A stretch of 64,000 bases of DNA from CAWDDA01 sp963813345 (GTDB taxonomy: Bacteria > Acidobacteriota > Blastocatellia > RBC074): NCBI GenBank assembly GCA_963813345.1, contig CAWEYR010000031.1, positions 62,001 to 126,000 on the forward strand, written 5' to 3'. Shown piece after piece: positions 19,181 to 27,059 of the stretch. The notes under the pieces were generated by a model that was given only the letters and a program-made list of their open reading frames with translations, was not told the origin of the DNA and searched no databases. The position numbers and the translations under genes are program-made. The stretch's first letter is position 1, and every line of letters starts with the position of its first letter.

Positions 19181-20847
19181 ATGTCGATTCGACTCATCAA
19201 TTCTGGCGCCGGAAGCGTTTCGCGGTTATCAGGCAGTCGCCGGCTTCTCGTGCTCGCCGTAGGTTGTATCACGGCCTTGGTGACCGGTTGCGCTCCGGTA
19301 CAAGTTGGCACTGATCATTCCAAGGATGCCAACGTCAATCTCGTAGAACTGAAGGATGCGAAGTACAAGAACCTTCCGGTCGCGGAGGGTGGATTGAGCG
19401 CTGAAATGCGCGCGGAGATCGATGACGCAGTCGAAGCGTTCATGGCATCAAAGCCGGTTCCGATTGCAGGGTGCGTCATCGCGATCACACGCAACAACCA
19501 GATTGCGTATTTACAGGATTACGGCAAGGCCGATTTGGCAGCCAACCGTGACTTCACAATAGCGACGCCTGCGCCGATTGGGTCAATTTCGAAAACGCTT
19601 ACTGCGCTCGGGTTGATGGCTCTTGTAGAAGACGACCCGGAAAACGACGGAGTTGGCAAGCTCGAACTCGATGTGCCAGTGCTGGACCAGATGGGGCTTG
19701 TGCCGGGAGTCGACGTGGGTTGGACAGGCAACCCGACACTCAGGGATGTCCTCGCGCACAAGGGCGGTTTCATCAAGGGAACACAACCTGTATGGAATGG
19801 GGCGGCCTTCAATGACGGCCCGAGTATGGCTGCGGCATTCCCTAACATAGAGTTTCCGAGCCTGCGGCCCATCATGGTGTTTCAAGGCTACATGCACGAG
19901 GCAGACAATCAGAAGCCAGCATGGCTGGGCACGCCCAAGTACTCGAATGTAGGCTACAGTCTCGCAGGTGCATTGCTCGATGCACGAAGTATAAGTGTCG
20001 ATATCCCGATTCACATGCAGGGCTACGAGCGATTCATCTGGCATCGCGTCGCGCGCGGCGCATCGGCAGCGGAGCCTACGATGATTACGGCTTGTCTGGC
20101 GACTGACTTTCGAGCGTCAGACATCAACCACCCGTCAGACATCAAGAACCTCGCGAAAGGCTATGCAGAAGACGGCAGCTCATTGAGTTTCGGTGACTGG
20201 AGCAGTATCGGTTGGGGTTGGGAAGGGCCTTCCGGCGGATGGACGATGACGATAGGTGACCTTGCGCGTTTGATGCTCATCATGCAGTCGGATGCGGTTA
20301 TTCCCAAGGCTACGATCAATAGTCAGATGCGGCAGGACAACGGCAATCTGTTTAATGATGGAACGGATGCGGGACTCGGATTGGAGTTAGCCAATGATGA
20401 CAGTTGGTTTGGCAAGGGCGGTGATATCCTCGGCTATACGGCAGACTTCAAGGTCTGGCCTTCCCAATTCGGGACTGACTGGGGCGTTGCCTTTATCTGC
20501 AACCAGCAGTACACGGGAAAAGAGCTTACCGCCAATTTGCGCAACATCGTTGCAGGTATCAGGTGGTCCCGGAGGCCAAAGCGGAGCTGGACAGGGACAG
20601 GCACAGGAGTCTCGGGATCCGCTCGTCGAACTTGCCAGGCAATACGAGCCGCTCGTCCGTCAAACTGCTGAACGATATCTCGCGCAAGGCAAAACGCCGG
20701 ATGACGCCTGGCGTCGAGCAAAGAAAGAACTCGCTGCCTATCCCAATGGCGGCGCGGCTGATAGATCTGCTGGAACGAGGCGAGCTGGCGAGTGCGTTGC
20801 GATTATTGCCAGGGATACTTTACGCCGACGGAGCACCGGTGCGTTAG
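19181..20847 (+). CDS. lipoprotein serine hydrolase (class C beta-lactamase/DD-peptidase fold)
   Basis: Exported lipoprotein: the leader ends in a lipobox at LVTGC. The penicillin-binding fold motifs are SISK (SxxK nucleophile) in PIGSISKTLTALGLMAL, YSNVGYSLAGALL (YxN) and GKGGDILGYTADF near the third-motif position. AGGAGGAC gives a strong ribosome binding site. The plain reading leaves frame near 20565; removing one base there and one near 20740 continues into a Gly/Gln-rich linker (GGPGGQSGAGQGQAQ) and a helical tail (LVRQTAERYLAQGKTPDDAW), ending at the TAG at 20845-20847, about 554 residues. The tail is unusual for the family. The TAG abuts the next element. Confidence 0.8.
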
Positions 20848-20957
20848 GTGACGAACCTATTTGGAGTGCGGCGACTCGGCGCCGCTTTAGTCTCCTGCCG
20901 GACTATTCGTGCGGGACACTAAAGCGGCGCCGAGTCGCCGCACTCCAAATAGCGTGC
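20848..20957. repeat. palindromic element with 35-base perfect stem
   Basis: Arms 20857-20891 and 20918-20952 are perfect inverted repeats (core GGAGTGCGGCGACTCGGCGC), with a 26-base loop. Outer bases resemble the GTAC-family ends (GGTGACG, CGTGCC). It exactly fills the space between two convergent TAG stop codons, with no base spare. Confidence 0.95.
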
Positions 20958-22364
20958 CTAGAGACGGACGTAGTCGAATTCAAAGGTTTGGCGGTTTATT
21001 CCGGTTTTGGGTGGTGCAATCCATCCGGCAATCTTGCCGGGTTCCGTCACGGGGATCATCAGACTTCGAACGTAGTCGCGGTCACTGGAGGTTGGCAACC
21101 ATTCGTTCGAGCGTCGTTTGAAATCATCGTGAGAAATCAAGTTGCCGACGATATCGAAGCAGTGGCCGGCATACTCGCCTACGTGGCGGTGGAAGCGCTT
21201 GCTCGGAAGATAGAGTCTTTCAGAAATTCCTTCGTCAGCTAGTATCTTGTTCCAGCGATCCAAACCACGCTGGCTGTCCTTTGCATACTCGCTCCGCAGT
21301 ACCTCGTTTAGCGCGTTGCGCAACGGTACTTCGCGGATCTTGATTTCGTCTTTGTCGACTACTTCGATCCCCAGACTGCCTTCGGCTGCGATGTGATCTT
21401 CAAACAATTCCTGCTCTCGATAACGTCCTTTCAAACCAGCCGCGAAAAAGTCCGCAGCGTTTGAACTGATCTCGCCGCCGAAGAGATCCAATGAATACGA
21501 GTACCAGAAGTTGATATACCTCTGGATAATGTCGAGAGGAATTCCGCCGAGCGCGCGCACATCGCCACTCATCACTGCTCTCCTTCATCAGTTGCGCGGT
21601 TCGTCTGACAATGCGTCCCATGCCCAGTCTCGCCGACGAACATGTGATGCGCCTCTTCGGTCAGCATGAATCTGCAGGTCCGCTGCAATGGTTCAAAGCC
21701 GGATTCGGCGAGCGCGCAGAGCTGATACTTTCCGTCGCGATCTGTAAAAAACGTAAAGGCAAAAAAGTTCAGCCAGTCATCACAAGGCTGGTTGAAAGCC
21801 TGAAGGATGCGCGGCTTGTCGGGATTGCCACTGCGGCGCTCAAGCAAAGCATCCGCCTCTTCGCGTCCGTCACGACCGAAGTAGGCATGCAGCAGATAGA
21901 CCATCGCCCACAGATGACGGCCTTCCTCGACGTTTACCTGGAACAGATTGCGCAGATCGTAGAGCGAAGGACACGTGCGACCAAGTTGACGTTGCTGCTC
22001 GACTGAAGCAGGCTCAGTATCGCCCTGCGTCACAATGATACGGCGTAATGCATTTCGAAATTCGCCAGGCACCTCTTTGTAAGCAGGCTTGCCATAGTTA
22101 TCACCAAACCCGATTCGCGCGTCAGGATGAGGCAGGCGTCAGAAAAATGCCCCAGCGATAATCCGGCATTTTTACATAATCAAAATGCGCCCAACCTTCA
22201 GGTTCGACACTGATCGCAGTCCGCAGGTAGACATTCTTGTCCTGAAACCCCTCGGGCCCCATCTCACGCCACCACTCGAGATAGTTGGGCAGCCAATGTT
22301 CGAGCGCGCGCTGCAGCCGCGGGTCACTCGACAGGTCTACATTGTTCGGAATGCGGTCGTACAT
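20958..22364 (-). CDS. boxB: benzoyl-CoA 2,3-epoxidase, oxygenase subunit BoxB
   Basis: Diiron oxygenase that forms 2,3-epoxybenzoyl-CoA in aerobic hybrid benzoate degradation. Segments match BoxB throughout: RIPNNVDLSSDPRLQRALEH, VKMPDYRWGIFL, RRIIVTQGDTEPASVEQQRQ, FQVNVEEGRHLWAMVYLLHA and FMLTEEAHHMFVGE (iron-ligand Glu/His), then EISSNAADFF and WLPTSSDRDYVRSLM. Three frame breaks (about 22120, 21632, 21580); the first is repaired by removing one T, and the total length fits three insertions. BoxB needs the reductase BoxA, which is not in the window. The TAG stop touches the hairpin element. Confidence 0.9.
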
Positions 22365-22370
22365 AGGAGT

Positions 22371-22507
22371 AGGGGTCAGGGGTCAGGGGTCAGGGGTCAG
22401 GGGTCGGGGAGTTTGAGTTCAAGCTTTAGCTTGTGGTTTCAATGGGACCACAAGCTAAAGCTTGAACTCAAACTCCCTGACCCCTGACCCCTGACCCCTG
22501 ACCCCTC
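22371..22507. repeat. inverted repeat capped by GGGGTCA direct repeats
   Basis: Four to five copies of AGGGGTC on the left and their inverse on the right flank a second inverted repeat (GAGTTCAAGCTTTAGCTTG type) centred near 22440. It is inserted between boxC and boxB inside an otherwise tight operon. Confidence 0.9.
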
Positions 22508-22511
22508 TTCT

Positions 22512-24152
22512 TCACGTTCTTCGATAATCGAATTTGGCCTGCGTGGGTTTGCCGTAGTTGGTCAAAGCGCCATGCTCGCCGACCGCGTTCGGTCGCTGGA
22601 AGATCCAGTTCTGCCATGCAGTCAGCCGGCCAAATATTTTCGTGTCCGTAGTCTCCGGTCCGCCAAACCGAAGCGAAGCTTCCATTCCCGTCAGCGCATC
22701 TGGCGAGAGCGAGGTCCTTTCTTCGATTGCGAGCCGGATCTCGTCGTCCCAGTCAAGTTCATCCGGCGCGGAGGTGATGATGCCTGCTTCGAAAGCTTCT
22801 TGCGAATCAAAACGACCCCTGTGATTCAACACCCGCGCCACCATTTCCGGTTCAGACAGAAACCGCGACTGCAGGCGCGTCAATCCATTGCTCATCGGTA
22901 ATGCGCCTGCGTTGAGCTCACTCGTGGCTAACTCAGTCTTGCCGGCGGCACTACTCAGCATGTAACTCCTGTCAGCCGCCAGTGCGAGTTCGAGCAGATT
23001 GCCAGCGAAACAACTGCCCGGCTCTATGATCGCAAAGAAGCTCTTCGCCGTCAGATCGAGGCGCCGCAGCGTACGCGCCATATAAAGGATGATCTCGCGA
23101 ATCAGCCAGTGATCGCGCAGTTCAGCCAACACCTTGTCTACCAGAAGAACGTTCTCTATTTCACCCTGTGTTCGCAGACAAACGAGTCCTATCTCCGGTT
23201 CGTTCATTCGAAGATGAAGGAGCGCATTGTCCAGCTCGCGATAAACACGGAGCGGCCAGTAAGCATCACCCAGCTGCTCGATAGCATTCGCGTTGGACGG
23301 CAGATCTGCACGTTCATCAGGAGCGCGCACCGTCAGATCAGCATAACGCCGGTCTCGATTCAATCGCAGACTGACGAAACCATAATCGCGGCCATTGTCA
23401 TTCGCTTCTACCTGTAGTGGGTTGAGTTTGATGCCGCCAACTTTGCGTTGTCCTGTTTTCGTTTCAGCCAGTTCTCGCGCATGTGAGGAGATGGCCTCAT
23501 CGAATCTGCTCGTTGGGAAATGTCCGTCAATCAGATTCCATTCCTTTGCGCGCTTCGCTTTGAGGCCTTCAGGCATCGTTGAAAACACGTCTGCGCGGTC
23601 ACGGCGGATCTTGCGCTTGTCTACGAGCCGCGTTAACCCGCCCGTGCCCGGCAACACACCCAGGAGCGCCACTTCCGGTAGCGAGACGGCTGCGTTCCCG
23701 TCATCGACAAGGTAGATTTCATCGCACGCGAGGGCCAGCTCGTATCCGCCTCCCGATGCGGTCCCATTAAGCGCTGCAACGTAACTCTGACCGGAATTTT
23801 GCGAAGCGTCTTCAATCGCGCAGCGCGTCTCGTTAGTGAACTTGCAGAAGTTCACTTTGTCCGCGTGCGACGAAGCGCCGAGCATGTAAATGTTTGCGCC
23901 TGAGCAGAAGATACGCGGCTTCAGGCTCGTGATAACGACCACACGCACGTCAGGGTGTTCGAATCTCAGCCGCTCGACGGCATCGGCAAGTTCTATGTCT
24001 ACTCCGAGATCGTACGAGTTGAGCTTGAGTTTATATCCATCGTACAGCGTCACGTCCTCCTGGACGTTCATCGCGAGCGTTGCCACGTCTCCATTGATGG
24101 TCAGCTTCCAGTGCCGGTAGGACTCGGGCGAGGTTTCGAACTTGATCATCAA
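22512..24152 (-). CDS. boxC: benzoyl-CoA-dihydrodiol lyase BoxC
   Basis: Hydrolyses and cleaves the epoxide ring product to 3,4-dehydroadipyl-CoA semialdehyde plus formate. The 546-residue length and two crotonase-like halves fit BoxC, which is about twice a normal hydratase. The first half has PRIFCSGANIYMLGASSHAD, NGTASGGGYELALACDEIYL and PEVALLGVLPGTGGLTRL. The second includes IIEPGSCFAGNLLELALAAD. The C-terminus reads GRLTAWQNWIFQRPNAVGEH. No frame break. The start ATG overlaps the stop of the ligase gene by four bases. boxB follows after an inserted repeat. Confidence 0.92.
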   Translation of the reverse strand: MMIKFETSPESYRHWKLTINGDVATLAMNVQEDVTLYDGYKLKLNSYDLGVDIELADAVERLRFEHPDVRVVVITSLKPRIFCSGANIYMLGASSHADKVNFCKFTNETRCAIEDASQNSGQSYVAALNGTASGGGYELALACDEIYLVDDGNAAVSLPEVALLGVLPGTGGLTRLVDKRKIRRDRADVFSTMPEGLKAKRAKEWNLIDGHFPTSRFDEAISSHARELAETKTGQRKVGGIKLNPLQVEANDNGRDYGFVSLRLNRDRRYADLTVRAPDERADLPSNANAIEQLGDAYWPLRVYRELDNALLHLRMNEPEIGLVCLRTQGEIENVLLVDKVLAELRDHWLIREIILYMARTLRRLDLTAKSFFAIIEPGSCFAGNLLELALAADRSYMLSSAAGKTELATSELNAGALPMSNGLTRLQSRFLSEPEMVARVLNHRGRFDSQEAFEAGIITSAPDELDWDDEIRLAIEERTSLSPDALTGMEASLRFGGPETTDTKIFGRLTAWQNWIFQRPNAVGEHGALTNYGKPTQAKFDYRRT

Positions 24153-25711
24153 TCCAGTCTTTCTCCGCGAAGCTTGAATCTTTGAATTTTGCCAGTCGCT
24201 GTCTTTGGTAACTCGTCGACGAAATCAATGATGTGAGGATAACGATAACGTTGCAATCGTGTCTTGCACCATTCCTGAAGTTCAGACACAAGATCGACTG
24301 CGGGAGCATTTTCAGGTGCCAGGATAACCACCGCTCGAATCCGCGTGACGCCTTCAACTATGACACCGACTGCTGCGGCTTCAGCAACAGCCGTATGCTC
24401 CATCAGCACGTTTTCAATTTCGATTGGTGAAACCCACTCGCCGCCGACCTTGAGCATGTCATCGGCACGGCCTTCATACCAGTAGAAGCCGTCTGCATCA
24501 ACACGATAGCGGTCGCCCGTCGCAGTCCACTCACCGCTCATCGTTCGCTGGCTCTTTTCGCGCTGATGCCAGTAGAACGGTGCAGCGCTCGCTCCTTTTA
24601 CGAACAGATTCCCTGTCTCGCCGGCTGCTACCACCCGTCCGTCATCGTCGAGAATCCGAAGTTCATATCCCGGAACAGGTTTGCCACTTGAACCTGGTTT
24701 GTGAGCTTCGAGTGTGTTCGAACAGAAGATATGAAGCATTTCGGTCGAGCCTATGCCGTCGAGAATCGTCTGCCCGAAAGTTTCTCTCCATCGGCGCCAG
24801 GTATCGGGCGAGAGGGGCTCCGCCGCGGAAATGCATAGCCGAAGAGATGACATATCTGACGAACGATTCAATCCGGCATCGCAGTCGTTGAGGATTGCAT
24901 TGTAGAGAGTCGGAACCAGGCACAACACCGTCGGCCGGAAACGCTCGATCACATCGAGGATGTGGCGCGGCGTTGGCCGTCCGGGAGCGAGGACAGAAGA
25001 TGCTCCGGCACTGAAAGGAAAAGTCAGCGAGTTGCCGAGTCCGTACGCGTGAAAAAGCACTCGCCCGAAAACTATATCGTCCTCCGTCAGTTGCAGGACA
25101 TGTCTCGCGTAGGAATCACACGTGGCGGGAATGTCCTGATGAAGGTGAACTACGCCCTTCGGTTTGCCCGTTGAACCGGAGCTGTATAGCCAGAAAGCCA
25201 TATCATCTCGGTGCGTGTTTACGGGAGATAATCCTCCAGAGCGAGTGTGAGCTGCGAGCAGCTCATCCAGCTCGAGAATCTTGATTGGTGATTCTGACGC
25301 GTCGCCGTCGGTCACGATGACGACTACGGATTCGCGATAACCATCGAGCGCCTGTTTCAGTTTGTCCAGGCACGCCGCTTCGGTGATAACTACACGCGCG
25401 TAACTGTCTTCGAGGAAGTACCGGAAGTCTTCTGCCTTGTAAAGCGGGTTGACCGGTACCGGGATTGCGCCGATGCGCATCGCACCGAAAAACGCGACCG
25501 GGAATGCAGGAGTATCGCTCAGGACGAGCAACACACGGTTTTCGCGTTCGACCCCGAGCGCGCGCAACGCGCGGCTCATAGCGCACACTCGATCGAAGAG
25601 GCTGCGGTAGGTGATGCGCTCATAACCTGACCAGATTGCCGTGCGTTCACCGCGCCCGGCTTCAAGGTTCGCGTCGATGAGTGTTGAAGCGTTATACCAT
25701 TCAGACATCAC
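24149..25711 (-). CDS. bclA: benzoate-CoA ligase
   Basis: ANL ligase that activates benzoate to benzoyl-CoA, the substrate of BoxAB. Motifs: YSSGSTGKPKGVVHLHQD, VLFHAYGLGNSLTFPFSAGA (typical of benzoate ligases), DGIGSTEMLHIF, TGDRYRVDADGFYWYEGR, DDMLKVGGEWVSPIEIE and the catalytic Lys in PKTATGKIQRFKLR. Intact at 520 residues. It is the first gene of the minus-strand box operon (ligase, boxC, boxB). Benzoate preference over other aryl acids is supported by the boxC/boxB neighbours rather than by identified pocket residues. Confidence 0.9.
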   Translation of the reverse strand: MMSEWYNASTLIDANLEAGRGERTAIWSGYERITYRSLFDRVCAMSRALRALGVERENRVLLVLSDTPAFPVAFFGAMRIGAIPVPVNPLYKAEDFRYFLEDSYARVVITEAACLDKLKQALDGYRESVVVIVTDGDASESPIKILELDELLAAHTRSGGLSPVNTHRDDMAFWLYSSGSTGKPKGVVHLHQDIPATCDSYARHVLQLTEDDIVFGRVLFHAYGLGNSLTFPFSAGASSVLAPGRPTPRHILDVIERFRPTVLCLVPTLYNAILNDCDAGLNRSSDMSSLRLCISAAEPLSPDTWRRWRETFGQTILDGIGSTEMLHIFCSNTLEAHKPGSSGKPVPGYELRILDDDGRVVAAGETGNLFVKGASAAPFYWHQREKSQRTMSGEWTATGDRYRVDADGFYWYEGRADDMLKVGGEWVSPIEIENVLMEHTAVAEAAAVGVIVEGVTRIRAVVILAPENAPAVDLVSELQEWCKTRLQRYRYPHIIDFVDELPKTATGKIQRFKLRGERLD

Positions 25712-25730
25712 AGTGAGCTGTCGAGAAGAA

Positions 25731-25759
25731 GATTCCGGCTAAAGCCGGTACTACATGCC
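25731..25759. repeat. half palindromic element, GTAC family
   Basis: Single arm GATTCCGGCTAAAGCCGGTA ending CTACATGCC, 20 bases upstream of the benzoate-CoA ligase start, so it lies in or near the promoter of the box operon. Confidence 0.85.
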
Positions 25760-25903
25760 TACGTGGGCTTGACCTCGAACTCAAGTCCCATACGGGTTGT
25801 ACCTAAGTGCAAGGACTGCGCACGAAAGTACAATTCTCAGCCACCGTTATTGCTGGTAACGTTGTTTTACGTCAAGCACGAGAGGAGACCCGAGGAGGAT
25901 AAA

Positions 25904-25993
25904 ATGATTATCAGCGTGACACGAAAAGCAGTACTCGCAGTTACGGCAGTCCTTCTAATGTCACTGGCTCATGCAGTGCTCGCAGCGCTGTGA
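25904..25993 (+). CDS. 29-residue signal-peptide-like protein, possibly truncated gene
   Basis: An excellent ribosome binding site (GAGGAGGATAAA) precedes ATG 25904. The product (KAVLAVTAVLLMSLAHAVLA core) is basic, then hydrophobic, then ends in an AHA-like cleavage site, so it is essentially a signal peptide with nothing to export. The stop falls eight bases before a half palindromic element. Either a small membrane peptide or the 5' remnant of a secreted-protein gene. Confidence 0.4.
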   Translation: MIISVTRKAVLAVTAVLLMSLAHAVLAAL

Positions 25994-26000
25994 CCTAAGT

Positions 26001-26069
26001 GGCATGTAGTACCGCCTTCAGGCGGAATCCTGGAACCGCATCCCCTGCCCCTGCCCTGCCCCTGCCCCT
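26001..26069. repeat. half palindromic element followed by CCCCTG direct repeats
   Basis: 26001-26029 is a single GTAC-family arm (GGCATGTAGTACCGCCTTCA, then GGCGGAATC). 26042-26069 is a short tandem array of CCCCTG/CCCTG units. Both lie between the small peptide gene and the alpha/beta hydrolase. Confidence 0.8.
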
Positions 26070-26106
26070 AAGCTGTCCTCAACAAAGACTATAATAGGGC
26101 ACTGGA

Positions 26107-26961
26107 ATGAAAAGACTTGCCCTTCGGAGCGTTTACGCGTTGATTCTCATCGTTGCACTTTCAGGCCTCGCGTTTCTGGCGTTGCGTTGGTTCGAGTACG
26201 CCGTCACCTTCCATCCTCAACCTTTCAGTGATCAAGGATCGTGGAAAATTCCAGAAGGAGGAGAAGACGTCTGGCTCACGTCTCGCGACGGTGTGCGTCT
26301 GCACGGCTGGTTCTTTACTTCACGTACCATACCAGCGGCAGCGACCGTAGTCTTCTTTCACGGAAACGCCGGGAATCTCAGCAACGTGGGCTGGCTTGGT
26401 AAGCACCTTGCAACGCGCGGATTCGATGTACTGTTGATCGACTACCGTGGGTATGGGCGCAGCGAAGGCACGATCAGAGATGAAGCTGACTTGTACTCGG
26501 ACGGGGATGCTGCATACAGCTATGTCACCGGTGATCGATCGGTGCCGCCGGAGAAAGTAGCATTGTATGGGCAATCATTGGGAACTGTGGTTGCCATTGA
26601 TCTCGCATCCAGGAAGCCGGCAGCTGCAGTGGTTATTGAGTCGGGTCTGAGTTCGGCAAGTAGCATGGCTCGAACGGTCGTACCCTGGCTGCCTCGAAGC
26701 CTGCACTGGATGGGGCGATTCCGCTTTGAATCAGAGCGTAAGCTCGGAAATGTGAACTGCCCAGTCCTCATTACGCACGGCGATCCCGATAACACGATTC
26801 CAACCGCGGAAAGCCGCAAGCTCTTTGCCGCTGCCAGAGAGCCAAAGAAACTGATGCTTGTGCAGGGCGCCGATCACAATGTCTTCGGTTTTGGAGGCGA
26901 AAGGTATCTGAATGATATTGCAGCATTCATTCGAGAGGCAGTGGATGACTCTAAACGGTAA
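26107..26961 (+). CDS. membrane-anchored alpha/beta hydrolase (BEM46/ABHD13-like)
   Basis: 284 residues. An N-terminal hydrophobic helix (LILIVALSGLAFLALRWF) should anchor it with the hydrolase outside. The fold is clear: FFHGNAGNLSNVGWLGKHLA, LLIDYRGYGRSEG, nucleophile elbow YGQSLGT, acid in THGDPDNTIP and His in VQGADHNVFGF. The substrate is not predictable; relatives are serine hydrolases acting on esters. Intact. The TAA stop is followed directly by a palindromic element that ends at the stop of the convergent ethanolamine lyase gene. Confidence 0.85.
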   Translation: MKRLALRSVYALILIVALSGLAFLALRWFEYAVTFHPQPFSDQGSWKIPEGGEDVWLTSRDGVRLHGWFFTSRTIPAAATVVFFHGNAGNLSNVGWLGKHLATRGFDVLLIDYRGYGRSEGTIRDEADLYSDGDAAYSYVTGDRSVPPEKVALYGQSLGTVVAIDLASRKPAAAVVIESGLSSASSMARTVVPWLPRSLHWMGRFRFESERKLGNVNCPVLITHGDPDNTIPTAESRKLFAAAREPKKLMLVQGADHNVFGFGGERYLNDIAAFIREAVDDSKR

Positions 26962-27059
26962 TGCCTGGGAGCGCCGGTCTCTGACCGGCGCGTGTAGCGC
27001 AATTCTCAGTCTCCTGCACGCGCCGGTAGAGACCAGCGCTCCCAGCGGTACAACGTGCC
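26962..27059. repeat. palindromic element between convergent stop codons
   Basis: Contains the CTGGGAGCGCCGGTCTC module with inverted partner, and a right end GCGGTACAACGTGCC of GTAC type. Both flanking TAA stop codons (26959-26961 plus, 27062-27060 minus) touch it with no spacer. Confidence 0.9.

Noticed and set aside
20394..21242. 282-codon plus-strand frame crossing the 20857-20952 hairpin and entering boxB
   Set aside because: Its first part is the frame-shifted tail of the serine hydrolase, its middle is the hairpin translated on both arms, and its end is antisense boxB.
22371..22507. CRISPR-like array because of short direct repeats
   Set aside because: The repeats are contiguous 7-base units without spacers, and the whole block is an inverted repeat.
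26042..26069. CCCCTG tandem repeat as a regulatory microsatellite
   Set aside because: Short, imperfect and not positioned relative to a recognisable promoter; recorded only as a repeat.
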